Of a DNA stretch of 24,420 bases, positions 1 through 6,969 are shown piece by piece. Source of the stretch: CAYUYM01 sp964449305. Its GTDB lineage: Bacteria > Bacteroidota > Ignavibacteria > SZUA-365 > CAYQST01. Location: the NCBI GenBank assembly GCA_964449305.1, contig CAYUYM010000028.1, positions 1 to 24,420 of the forward strand. Reading direction: 5' to 3'. The notes beneath the pieces are model-generated. The model worked only from the letters and a program-made list of their open reading frames with translations, was not told where the DNA came from and ran no database searches. Position numbers and translations under genes: made by a program. Position 1 is the stretch's first letter. Each line of letters opens with the position of its first letter.

Positions 1-794
1 TCAGCCAGCGTGTAGGCCATCTCGATGTCGGCGGTCGCTCCCGCCTCCTGCATATGATAGCCGGAGATGGAGATGGAGTTGAACTTCGGCATGTGCTGCG
101 CCGTGTAGGCGATGATGTCGGACACGATGCGCATGCTTGGGCCGGGTGGGTAGATGTAGGTGTTCCGGACCATGAACTCCTTCAGGATGTCGTTCTGAAT
201 GGTGCCGGAAAGCTTCTCGGGGGAGACGCCCTGTTCCTCCGCCGCGATGATGTAGAGCGCGAGAATGGGCAGAACCGCGCCGTTCATGGTCATCGACACG
301 GACATTTGATCCAGCGGGATCTGATCGAACAGGATGCGCATGTCGAGAATGGAATCGATGGCCACGCCCGCCTTGCCCACGTCGCCACGAACGCGCGGAT
401 TGTCGGAATCGTAGCCGCGGTGCGTCGCAAGGTCGAAGGCGATGGAAAGCCCCTTCTGCCCCGCTGCAAGGTTGCGGCGGTAGAAGGCGTTGGATTCCTC
501 CGCCGTGGAGAAGCCCGCGTATTGACGGACGGTCCAAGGACGCTGTGTGTACATGGTGGCGTAGGGACCGCGCAGGAAGGGCGGAACGCCGGCGGCAAAG
601 TCCAGGTGCCTGAGCTGCGCCACATCGTCGGCCGTGTACACCGGCTTCACGGGAATGAACTCCGGCATCATCACGGCAAGGTCGTCGATGGACATGCCAT
701 CGAGCATCGTCGCAAGGCGGTCGCGTGCTGCGGTGTCAGAAGCCTTTCGGAGGATTGCCGCGTCGAAGGGAATGGAGGTGAAATCAGGTTTCAT
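1..794 (-). CDS. Methylmalonyl-CoA mutase large (catalytic) subunit, C-terminus cut by window edge
   Basis: This is the N-terminal 264 residues of the B12-dependent mutase that interconverts succinyl-CoA and (R)-methylmalonyl-CoA. It is read on the minus strand from an ATG at 794 and runs off base 1. The family's substrate-tunnel segments are plain: RGPYATMY (bearing the active-site Tyr), RQYAGFSTAEESNAFYRRN, AFDLATHRGYDSDNPRV, MSVSMTMNGAVLPILA and SGYHMQEAGATADIEMAYTL, whose His is the catalytic one. The C-terminal cobalamin-binding domain with its cobalt-ligand His lies outside the window; the family's usual length is about 710-730 residues. The start ATG shares its A with the TGA stop of the small subunit (TGATG), so the two are translationally coupled, as expected for a heterodimer. 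The frame was read directly from the complementary strand. Identity is very secure; only the missing C-terminus is unseen. Confidence 0.97.
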   Translation of the reverse strand, partial: MKPDFTSIPFDAAILRKASDTAARDRLATMLDGMSIDDLAVMMPEFIPVKPVYTADDVAQLRHLDFAAGVPPFLRGPYATMYTQRPWTVRQYAGFSTAEESNAFYRRNLAAGQKGLSIAFDLATHRGYDSDNPRVRGDVGKAGVAIDSILDMRILFDQIPLDQMSVSMTMNGAVLPILALYIIAAEEQGVSPEKLSGTIQNDILKEFMVRNTYIYPPGPSMRIVSDIIAYTAQHMPKFNSISISGYHMQEAGATADIEMAYTLA

Positions 795-2788
795 CACATT
801 GCCCTCCTTTCGATGCCGAGTCGTTCAAGCAGGGCACGATGTGTTGTGACAAGATTGGCCTTCACGTGAATGAACGCATCCACACCGGCCGCCTGAAGTG
901 CCTCGACGGATTCCTTCGGATATCCCGCCACCACCACGATGGTACCGGGCCTCCCTGCACGAAGCTTCTGCACAAGTTCCGGAACATGCGTGGGATAGAG
1001 TTCATCCTCCGCGCAGGCGACCACGATGTCGGCCTCCTGTTCCATGGCGGCATCGGCCGCCTCGTCCATGGTATCGAAGCCGTTGCTGTCGACAACATCG
1101 AAGCCGGCGACGCCGAGAAAGCCCGAGGAAAACGCCGCACGGGCGCGCCTCCAGAAAACGGATCCGAACGTTGCGAGCAACACGCGCGGCTTGTGGTCCG
1201 CAGCCTCAACGGTGAGGCGGAGGTCCTCGATCTCCTCCGCGGCGCGATGCTGCGCCAGCGGCCCTCGCTCCAGCACGATGGACGCCGATGGATCGAACGA
1301 CGTGGCGATGGCAGGCCTGGCCACCGGCGTCGGCGAGTGTTCCGTGAGATTGGGATACTGGTTGGTTCCGATCAGAATCTCACGGCGCGTGGCGATGTTT
1401 GTGCGCTTGCGTGTGAGGGATTCCGCCAGCATGTCGTGCACCATGCCCGAGGTGAGCGCGGCGATGAGTCCGCCCGCCGCCTCGATGGATTGGAACAGCG
1501 TCCACGCCGCCCGGGCCAGTTCCTGCGTCAACGTCTCCACGTGATATGAGCCCGCGACAGGATCGATCACCTGCGTCAGAAGGGATTCCTCATGGAGAAC
1601 GATCTGCGTGTTGCGGGCGAGGCGTTTCGACAGAGAGGCGTTGGCTGGATTGAGATCGTCGAACGGGTGCACTGTCTGCATGGGGCTGCCGCCAATTGTT
1701 GCCGCGATGGTCTCGACAGTGGATCGAAGGATGTTCACATTGGGATCGAACACCGTCTGTGACCAACGCGATGTGCGTGTGTGGATGTTCAGCTCCATGG
1801 CCTCCTGCTCCGTTGCTCCGAAGTGCTGGACGATGCCCGACCAGAGCATGCGCACGGCACGCAGCTTCGCGATTTCCGCAAAGAAACCGACACCGATGGG
1901 AAGCGTGCAGCGGATGGATCGCGCCGCGGTGTCCACCGGAACGCCCGCATCGGTGAGTCGGCGGAGCATTTCGCAGCCTGCGGCACAGACGAGGGCGAGT
2001 TCCTGGGCCGTTGTGGCACCGGCAAAGGCGAAGGGTTCGGCGGAGATGCCGAGCGGGCGGAAGCCCGGGGCATCCGTCGCAGTGCGGATGGCAAGCCCGG
2101 CCGCCGTGGCAAAACTGCCCTCATCGAGCGAACCGTTGAGCACGAGGTGGCTGATCGGATCGAAGTCGCATCCGCCCTTCATCGACGTCGGCTCCAGCCC
2201 CTGTTCGCGTGCCACATCGATGCACCACCCCAAGACAGTGGATGATTCCAGGCCGGCGCGGAAGGTGACCGGCAGTGAGTGCAGCGGAAGTCCGTTCAGA
2301 AGTGTGCGGACATCGTCGACAGACCGCAGAGCGACGCCCCGGCCACGATCGATGGTTGCATCGTTGCGAACAACAAAGGAGATGACGTTCTGTCCCGCAG
2401 CGATGGCCTGCCGCAGGTCGGCATTGGCGGAAGCGGGATCATCCACATCCATTTCCTGGGCGATGCCGACGGAGCGGGGACCCTTTGGCAGGTGGTATCC
2501 GCGATGGTAGGGGACTTCTGCCGGCAGGCTGTCACAATGGGGCACGCCTGCGAGGTCGTCGCGGAAGGACATGGGCTGAATGCGCAGGCCATTCTCGTCG
2601 TTCCAGATGAGCCGCTTGTCGAAGTCGCCGTCCTTGAGTTCCCTGGTGGCGGCCGCTTTCCACTCGTCCGCCGAAGTGGGAGGAAATTCTTCGAAAAGGT
2701 GCGTGGTGGCCCCTGATCCGGAATCCGCATCGGGCGGAATCAAACCGGATCCGGGATCGAATGAGTCATTCGTCATCGGCAGTTCCAT
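794..2788 (-). CDS. Methylmalonyl-CoA mutase small (non-catalytic) subunit
   Basis: This 664-residue protein is the partner of the large mutase subunit. It has the same two-part architecture: a mutase barrel (about residues 30-500) and a C-terminal B12-binding-like fold (about 530-660). In the C-terminal part the cobalt-ligand DxHxxG motif is absent, with ATFGSVFWRRARAAF in the equivalent place. That is the known hallmark of the small subunit, which stabilises the dimer without binding cobalamin. The open frame extends to 2920, inside the end of murI. I prefer ATG 2788 (MELPMTNDS), with ATG 2776 (MTNDS) as the alternative; neither has a convincing Shine-Dalgarno. A promoter candidate and a large dyad lie just upstream. 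The stop overlaps the large-subunit start by one base. Gene naming (mutA versus mutB) differs between species, so no symbol is given. Confidence 0.94.
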   Translation of the reverse strand: MELPMTNDSFDPGSGLIPPDADSGSGATTHLFEEFPPTSADEWKAAATRELKDGDFDKRLIWNDENGLRIQPMSFRDDLAGVPHCDSLPAEVPYHRGYHLPKGPRSVGIAQEMDVDDPASANADLRQAIAAGQNVISFVVRNDATIDRGRGVALRSVDDVRTLLNGLPLHSLPVTFRAGLESSTVLGWCIDVAREQGLEPTSMKGGCDFDPISHLVLNGSLDEGSFATAAGLAIRTATDAPGFRPLGISAEPFAFAGATTAQELALVCAAGCEMLRRLTDAGVPVDTAARSIRCTLPIGVGFFAEIAKLRAVRMLWSGIVQHFGATEQEAMELNIHTRTSRWSQTVFDPNVNILRSTVETIAATIGGSPMQTVHPFDDLNPANASLSKRLARNTQIVLHEESLLTQVIDPVAGSYHVETLTQELARAAWTLFQSIEAAGGLIAALTSGMVHDMLAESLTRKRTNIATRREILIGTNQYPNLTEHSPTPVARPAIATSFDPSASIVLERGPLAQHRAAEEIEDLRLTVEAADHKPRVLLATFGSVFWRRARAAFSSGFLGVAGFDVVDSNGFDTMDEAADAAMEQEADIVVACAEDELYPTHVPELVQKLRAGRPGTIVVVAGYPKESVEALQAAGVDAFIHVKANLVTTHRALLERLGIERRAM

Positions 2789-2842
2789 GTGCTTGTGAAG
2801 AAAGGTTGCGATACCATGCCATGCATGAGCGCCCGGAGGCGC

Positions 2843-2879
2843 GATGCCGCCGGTGTCACCGGCCGCATCGTATCGATAC
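2843..2879 (-). promoter_or_regulatory. Two adjacent palindromes in the mutase leader
   Basis: Positions 2843-2869 form a 27-base dyad centred on T2856. Twelve of 13 position pairs are complementary, and the core is GCCGGTGTCACCGGC at 2849-2863. Next to it is the perfect palindrome GTATCGATAC at 2870-2879. On the minus strand both lie immediately downstream of the predicted -7 element, so they sit around the transcript start. They could be an operator or a 5' mRNA hairpin; the sequence cannot decide which. Confidence 0.55.
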
Positions 2880-2909
2880 AAAAGTAATGAAATCCCCGGG
2901 AGGCGACAA
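2879..2909 (-). promoter_or_regulatory. Predicted promoter of the methylmalonyl-CoA mutase operon
   Basis: On the minus strand the -33 element TTG (2909-2907) is followed after exactly 20 bases by TACTTTTG (2886-2879), which fits the Bacteroidota -7 consensus TAnnTTTG. It lies just past the murI stop codon, so the mutase genes probably have their own promoter. Confidence 0.55.
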
Positions 2910-2916
2910 CGACGGA

Positions 2917-3717
2917 TCAAAGCGCCACAAGACGAACGGATGGGAGAGCATGTCCGAGAAAGATTTCCGCCAGCTCCTGGAACTTTTGCGGGAGATCGGA
3001 GACGAAGAATTCGTGCTGCGGAACGGCATCGACCGGAGCGGCAAGTTCCTGCTCACGCAGGATGGACTCCACCTCGTCTGCCGCCGCCTGCCCGGAGTCC
3101 ACAAGCACGACGCCCGCCCCCATGGAATCCTGGATCACCTCATGCAGGATGGGGTAGTGCGTGCAGCCGAGGATGAGCGTGTCGATGTTCTGCTCCTTGA
3201 GCGGCTCGAGGTACTCGTCGGCCACCATGCGCGTCACCAGCCGTCGCCCCCAGCCCTCCTCCGCCAGCGGCACGAAGAGCGGGCAGGCATGCGATGTCAC
3301 CACAATGGATGGCTCGATGGCATTGATCGCCTGTTGATACGCCCGGCTGGCCACCGTGGCCCGCGTGCCGATGACGCCCACACGCCTGTTCCTTGTTGCC
3401 TGCACGGCCGTCATCGCTCCTGGATGGATCATGCCCACGACGGGAACCGGAAGATGCTCGCGCAGGAGATCCAGTGCAATGGACGACACGGAATTGCACG
3501 CAACCACCATGAGCTTCACGTTGTGTTGCATGAGAAAATCCGCATCCTCCATGGCGTACCGCCTGATGACATCAGCCGACTTCCCACCATAGGGAACGCG
3601 AGCCGTGTCCCCGAAGTACATGATGCCTTCATTCGGGAAGCGCTTCATGATCTCGCGGACCACAGTGAGTCCGCCGATGCCTGAGTCGAAGACACCGATT
3701 CCCCTGTTGTTCACCAT
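2917..3717 (-). CDS. murI: Glutamate racemase
   Basis: Glutamate racemase converts L- to D-glutamate in the cytoplasm for the peptidoglycan stem peptide. The 266-residue protein has the family signature at its N-terminus (GVFDSGIGGLTVVREI, containing the catalytic Asp) and the tunnel motif YGGKS. The first catalytic Cys is in VVACNSVSS (Ser where Thr is usual) and the second is in LGCTHYPIL. Length matches the family. The frame is open back to 3759, but ATG 3717 (MVNNRGIGVFDSG) is chosen because AGGTGG lies five bases upstream (3728-3723) and the motif begins at once. It lies downstream of dnaA on the same strand, but a strong terminator separates them. The intervening region carries DnaA-box-like sequences, and one overlaps the possible murI promoter. 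Identity is certain. Confidence 0.97.
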   Translation of the reverse strand: MVNNRGIGVFDSGIGGLTVVREIMKRFPNEGIMYFGDTARVPYGGKSADVIRRYAMEDADFLMQHNVKLMVVACNSVSSIALDLLREHLPVPVVGMIHPGAMTAVQATRNRRVGVIGTRATVASRAYQQAINAIEPSIVVTSHACPLFVPLAEEGWGRRLVTRMVADEYLEPLKEQNIDTLILGCTHYPILHEVIQDSMGAGVVLVDSGQAAADEVESILREQELAAPVDAVPQHEFFVSDLPQKFQELAEIFLGHALPSVRLVAL

Positions 3718-3731
3718 ATTCACCACCTGAT

Positions 3732-3761
3732 AAAATGTATTGGCTTCATATTCATCCACAA
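3732..3761 (-). promoter_or_regulatory. Possible murI promoter
   Basis: On the minus strand TTG (3761-3759), 19 bases, then TACATTTT (3739-3732) matches the TAnnTTTG consensus at seven of eight positions. The implied transcript start would fall very near or inside the Shine-Dalgarno, which weakens the call. A DnaA-box-like TCATCCACA (3752-3760) overlaps the -33 element, so DnaA could affect murI transcription. Confidence 0.35.
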
Positions 3762-3998
3762 TACCTCTTGTTGGGATTGTGGATATGTGGAAAAGTACAT
3801 GAATCCGACGACGAAACGCAATGAATTCAAGAACCTCCAGCCGGCGAGTTCAAGAATTGCCGCATGTGAACAACATGTTGTCCACATGGTGAAAAAAAAC
3901 AAGCCCGAGGGCTTGTTTGTGGGAGAGGAAGGAAGGCTGTGGAAAATGTTCATGGATGCGTGAGTTGTCCACAGGATTTCATGGATGCGTGTGGATAA
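3752..3998. other. Cluster of DnaA boxes between murI and dnaA, candidate oriC
   Basis: The 285-base intergenic region holds one perfect DnaA box, TGTGGATAA (3990-3998), thirteen bases before the dnaA stop side ends. It also has one- or two-mismatch relatives: TCATCCACA (3752-3760), TGTGGATAT (3778-3786), TGTGGAAAA (3786-3794 and 3938-3946), TGTGAACAA (3865-3873) and TTGTCCACA (3878-3886 and 3965-3973). Both orientations occur. A cluster next to dnaA is typical of bacterial origins. There is no long AT-rich unwinding element, though 3730-3800 is AT-richer than the surrounding genes. Whether it is the working origin is inference. Confidence 0.6.
3892..3918 (-). terminator. Rho-independent terminator of dnaA
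   Basis: On the minus strand a perfect ten-pair stem AAACAAGCCC / GGGCTTGTTT with a two-base centre is followed directly by a run of eight T beyond the stem's last bases. It lies about 85 bases past the dnaA stop codon and inside the DnaA-box cluster. The opposite direction lacks a comparable T run. Confidence 0.85.
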
Positions 3999-4002
3999 CA
4001 CG

Positions 4003-5412
4003 TCAGTTTCCTGACCCGGAGAGGTAGGACAACTGTCTGGTCAACTGGGCCACATGTGAACGCATGGTGTCGTCATGTTCCACCGCGTCGGCGATGGTCT
4101 TGCACGCATGGATGATGGTGCTGTGATCCCGCCCACCGAAGTGCAGGCCGATGGTCTTCAGGGATGCACGGGTGAAGTGCTTGGCGAGATACATGGCAAC
4201 CTGGCGGGGCAGCACAATCTCCTGCCGGCGCGTTTTTGCCCTCAGGGAGTTTTCCGACACTTTGAAATACTCTGCCACGATCTTCTGGATCTGTTCCACC
4301 GACAGCTCGCTTTTATAGGTGCTGACGATGTTTTTCATCACCACCTCTGCGAGGGCGACATCGATGGGGCGTTGTTCCAGTGTGTGGCGCGCGATGAGGC
4401 CGATATAGCAGCCCTCCAGTTCACGGATGTTGGACTTGATGTTGGCGGCGACGAAATCGATCACATCCTGCGGTATGTCGACATGGTCCGCATCGGCCTT
4501 CTTGCGCAAGATGGCTATGCGGGTTTCGAGGTCAGGCGGCTGGATATCGACCGTGAGGCCGCACTGGAAACGGGAAATCAGCCGCTCGTCGATGCCCTGG
4601 ATGTCCTTCGGAGCACGGTCACTGGAGAGGATTATCTGCTTCTTGAGCTGATGGAGCGTGTTGAATGTGTGGAAGAAGGAATCCTGCGTCCGTTCCTTGC
4701 CGGAGAGGAACTGGATGTCGTCGACAATGAGGACGTCCATGCTTCTGTAGAAGTTGGAGAACTCGATGGTCTTGTTGCGTTCGATGGCCTCCACGAAGTC
4801 GATGGTGAAGCGCTCGCTTGACACGTAGTATATGCGTTTTGCCGCGAATTTTTCCCGAATGGCATTGCCGACGGCCTGGATGAGATGGGTTTTTCCCAGA
4901 CCAACGCCGCCATAGAGCACGAGCGGGTTGAAGGCTGTTTCGCCTGGGTTGGAAGCCACATTGAGCGCTGCGGCACAAGCAAATTGGTTGCCATCACCGC
5001 GGACAAACTTCTCGAACGTGAACTTCGGATCGAGATTGCGCTCGAAGAGTCCTGCATCGCGGTATTCTGATCGGGCTTCAGGCAGGAGATTCTGCCGCGG
5101 AATGGCGGCAGGCATGGCTGCTGGAGAGATGCTTTTCGGCACCTTGACGGCATATTGGATTTTCGCATCGTCACCGAGCACAGCGGAGATGCTTGATTGA
5201 ATGATGGTGAAATGATGCTCCTCGATCCATTCGTAGAAGAAGGTGCTTGGCACCTCCACCGTCAGCAGCCCATCGTGGAGCGATACGGGACGGATCGGTT
5301 GAAACCAGGTTTTGTATGTCTGAGCCGGGACGCCCTCTTCGATGAGTTTGAGGACGCCCCCCCATGCGTCCCGGGCGGTCTCGACGGTGGTTGCATTCAC
5401 AGAGTCGTTCAT
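4003..5412 (-). CDS. dnaA: Chromosomal replication initiator protein DnaA
   Basis: DnaA binds DnaA boxes, oligomerises with ATP and opens the origin. This 469-residue protein has all four domains. Domain I starts at DAWGGVLKLIEEGVPAQTYKTWF. A short linker follows. The AAA+ domain has Walker A GGVGLGKTH, Walker B VLIVDDIQFL, sensor I SSDRAPKDI and an arginine-finger region DERLISRFQCGL. Domain IV has the box-binding signature GGRDHSTIIHACKTI. It ends within SYLSGSGN. The frame can also start six codons earlier at GTG 5430, but that GTG lies inside a perfect DnaA box (5423-5431), so ATG 5412 is preferred; neither start has a clear Shine-Dalgarno. A good sigma-70-like promoter lies at 5676-5704, giving a leader of roughly 250 bases containing DnaA boxes, which fits autoregulation. 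No dnaN follows; murI does, beyond a terminator. Confidence 0.98.
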   Translation of the reverse strand: MNDSVNATTVETARDAWGGVLKLIEEGVPAQTYKTWFQPIRPVSLHDGLLTVEVPSTFFYEWIEEHHFTIIQSSISAVLGDDAKIQYAVKVPKSISPAAMPAAIPRQNLLPEARSEYRDAGLFERNLDPKFTFEKFVRGDGNQFACAAALNVASNPGETAFNPLVLYGGVGLGKTHLIQAVGNAIREKFAAKRIYYVSSERFTIDFVEAIERNKTIEFSNFYRSMDVLIVDDIQFLSGKERTQDSFFHTFNTLHQLKKQIILSSDRAPKDIQGIDERLISRFQCGLTVDIQPPDLETRIAILRKKADADHVDIPQDVIDFVAANIKSNIRELEGCYIGLIARHTLEQRPIDVALAEVVMKNIVSTYKSELSVEQIQKIVAEYFKVSENSLRAKTRRQEIVLPRQVAMYLAKHFTRASLKTIGLHFGGRDHSTIIHACKTIADAVEHDDTMRSHVAQLTRQLSYLSGSGN

Positions 5413-5422
5413 ACGGTTGAAG

Positions 5423-5431
5423 TTATCCACA
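5423..5431 (-). promoter_or_regulatory. Perfect DnaA box overlapping the upstream GTG of dnaA
   Basis: TTATCCACA, an exact match to the consensus DnaA box, spans the alternative GTG start of dnaA. Binding here would lie in the transcribed leader and could block dnaA expression. The site also argues against GTG 5430 as the true start. Confidence 0.7.
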
Positions 5432-5628
5432 TGCGGTTGATAAGTCGGGAAAACCGGAAAAATTCACAGGCTTGGCGGGCGTTCGCTGCGGCGGAAATCA
5501 ACGGATTGGTGTAAGTTGTTGATTTTTCATATTGTTGCGATGTGCTCGCCGCGCAGATTGACGAATGTGATTCCACGTTTGTCCATCGTTCATGCCGGAA
5601 TATGCCTGGATGGAAAATGTTTTGAAGA

Positions 5629-5648
5629 ATATCCACAAGTTATCAACA
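5629..5648 (-). promoter_or_regulatory. Pair of near-consensus DnaA boxes in the dnaA leader
   Basis: ATATCCACA (5629-5637) and TTATCAACA (5640-5648) each differ from TTATCCACA at one position. They are spaced 11 bases apart, about one helical turn, and lie just downstream of the predicted dnaA -10 box. This is a plausible autoregulatory site. Confidence 0.5.
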
Positions 5649-5675
5649 TGCGCGACCGATGAATGTCGGCAGGAC

Positions 5676-5704
5676 AGTATAGACGACGACGTGACGATTT
5701 TCAA
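5676..5704 (-). promoter_or_regulatory. Predicted dnaA promoter, sigma-70-like
   Basis: On the minus strand TTGAAA (5704-5699), a 17-base spacer and TATACT (5681-5676) form a near-consensus promoter pointing at dnaA. The spacing equals TTG-N20-TA, the same geometry as the other promoters in this window. Confidence 0.6.
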
Positions 5705-5726
5705 CAAGAATATTTTGCACGAGGGC

Positions 5727-5756
5727 TTGACAAGCCAGAAGATTCGAATTGACAAG
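5727..5756. repeat. Direct repeat TTGACAAG, 22 bases apart, upstream of the dnaA promoter
   Basis: TTGACAAG occurs at 5727-5734 and again at 5749-5756, so the copies lie on one helix face about two turns apart. Both are upstream of the dnaA -35 box. The rest of 5705-5838 holds no gene I can support. An imperfect hairpin (5791-5817, CGGGG arms with an inner GAAACG/CGTTTT stem and a two-base bulge) lies between this repeat and the promoter of the plus-strand gene. Confidence 0.35.
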
Positions 5757-5838
5757 GGCTTACAATGAAAGTCTCAGACTCAGATTTTTTCGGGGGAGAA
5801 ACGAGGCGTTTTCCCCGATGAAGAACGAGGAAATGGAC

Positions 5839-5870
5839 TTGATTTTCATTCCCGTTATGTGTAGAATTTG
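5839..5870 (+). promoter_or_regulatory. Predicted promoter of the small exported-protein gene
   Basis: TTGATT (5839-5844), 17 bases, TAGAAT (5862-5867) followed by TTG. This is close to sigma-70 consensus and also resembles the Bacteroidota TAnnTTTG box with one extra base. The start codon lies about 34 bases downstream. Confidence 0.55.
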
Positions 5871-5903
5871 CATGGTGTTTTGGTGCGTCATCTCGGAAAG
5901 ACT

Positions 5904-6401
5904 ATGAAAAAGCTCCTCGTTCTCTGTTTTCTTTCTGCACTGACCATGGTATCTGCTGTTGCGCAGTACCGTGGTGCCGAGCCACAGAATCCCTCGGTGT
6001 CCGAATCCATGGTGAAACAGCCCTCAGGGAATCTTCTCTTCGGGTTTTTCAACCCGGATCGTTTCACCATGTCGCACAGCATCTCGATGAACTACCTTTC
6101 CTTCGGTGGGCAGGGCGTTGGTGTCACGATGTATACCAACAGCATGAAATACCGCATTTCCGATCCCCTCACCGTTTCGGCCGACGTCTCGATGATGTTC
6201 ACCCCCTTCGGTTCCGGTTCACGCTTCATGCAGAACGACGTCAGCAAAATCTTTCTCAACCGTGCGCGTCTGGACTATGCACCCTCGAAGGATTTCCGCA
6301 TCAGCCTGCAGTATCGCAACATCCCGCTCAACCAGGCCTACCCCTATGGGATGTATGACGGATACGGCTTTTCACGTTTCGACGACGAGAATTGGCCCTG
6401 A
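5904..6401 (+). CDS. Small exported protein, probably outer-membrane beta-rich, function unknown
   Basis: I do not recognise a named family. The 165-residue product starts with a clear signal peptide (MKKLLVLCFLSALTMVSAVAQ, cleavage near residue 20). The body is rich in alternating polar and hydrophobic residues with repeated Tyr/Phe/Met, for example YLSFGGQGVGVTMYTNSMKYRISDPLTVSADVSMMFTPFG. It ends in DENWP. This resembles short beta-sheet or small-barrel envelope proteins. The motif NPDRFTMSHSISMNYLSF is striking and looks conserved rather than random. ATG 5904 is preferred over the in-frame start at 5868 because the signal peptide begins there and GGAAAG lies upstream. It has its own promoter (5839-5870) and a strong terminator (6424-6454), so it is a single-gene unit across the dnaA leader. 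Being a real gene is secure; the location is likely but inferred. Confidence 0.82.
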   Translation: MKKLLVLCFLSALTMVSAVAQYRGAEPQNPSVSESMVKQPSGNLLFGFFNPDRFTMSHSISMNYLSFGGQGVGVTMYTNSMKYRISDPLTVSADVSMMFTPFGSGSRFMQNDVSKIFLNRARLDYAPSKDFRISLQYRNIPLNQAYPYGMYDGYGFSRFDDENWP

Positions 6402-6423
6402 TCCACCCCTCGGTCCCATGTTG

Positions 6424-6454
6424 AAAACCGGGTACGAGATTCCCGGTTTTTTTT
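6424..6454 (+). terminator. Rho-independent terminator of the small exported-protein gene
   Basis: Nine-pair stem AAAACCGGG (6424-6432) / CCCGGTTTT (6442-6450) with a nine-base loop, followed by a run of eight T that begins inside the stem (6447-6454). It ends 14 bases before the next gene starts. Confidence 0.88.
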
Positions 6455-6467
6455 CGTACTTTTTGCC

Positions 6468-6935
6468 ATGACATCACCTCCCAAGAAGCGGCTCGCGCCC
6501 AGAAATCTGCTCCTCAACATCGTCATCGTCGTCCTCGGAGGCGTCGTGAGCTTTCTTGGCTACAGCTTCATCAGCAACACCTTCGTGTCCAACACGGTGG
6601 AGTGGAAGACAGAGGGATCCGGACGCACGCCGGAAGGCCAGGTGATCCAGCTCGACGTGCAGAATGGCTGCGGCGTCCAGGGCGTGGGCCAGCGCTTCAC
6701 CGACTACCTCCGCAGGAGGAACTTTGATGTGGTCCAGTCCTCCAACTACAAGAACTTCGACGTGAAGAACACACTGGTCATCGACCGTGTGGGTGACAAG
6801 GAGACCGCGCGCAAGGTGGCCCGGGCGCTCGGCGTGAAGGATGATTTTGTGGACACCTGGCTCAACATGGAATACCTGGATCCGGTGACGGTGATCATCG
6901 GTCACGACTACAACGAACTGAAACCCTACGAATGA
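6468..6935 (+). CDS. Membrane-anchored LytR_C domain protein
   Basis: This is a 155-residue protein with a basic N-terminus, one transmembrane helix (about residues 13-36, LLLNIVIVVLGGVVSFLGYSFI) and an extracytoplasmic LytR/CpsA/Psr C-terminal (LytR_C) domain, about residues 60-150. The domain shows the usual pattern VIQLDVQNGCGVQGVGQRFTDYL..., a Val-Val-x-Ser-Ser-Asn-Tyr turn and TLVIDRVGDKETARKVARALG. The catalytic LCP domain that normally precedes LytR_C is absent, so it is not a wall teichoic acid ligase; stand-alone LytR_C proteins occur across the FCB group. It is followed 34 bases later by rsfS and probably shares a transcript with rsfS and argS. A role in envelope or wall biology is likely from the family, but the exact function is unknown. 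ATG 6468 is the only good start. Confidence 0.85.
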   Translation: MTSPPKKRLAPRNLLLNIVIVVLGGVVSFLGYSFISNTFVSNTVEWKTEGSGRTPEGQVIQLDVQNGCGVQGVGQRFTDYLRRRNFDVVQSSNYKNFDVKNTLVIDRVGDKETARKVARALGVKDDFVDTWLNMEYLDPVTVIIGHDYNELKPYE

Positions 6936-6969
6936 CCTCCTCCCCATTTCATCACAACACGGCGGTACG

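Noticed and set aside
5498..5755. Minus-strand 85-codon frame in the dnaA leader
   Set aside because: It runs through the predicted dnaA promoter and DnaA boxes, has no start signal, and its sequence resembles no known small protein.
6457..6465. TACTTTTTG as a promoter for the LytR_C gene
   Set aside because: It lies two bases from the start codon, there is no TTG at the right distance, and it overlaps the tail of the terminator.
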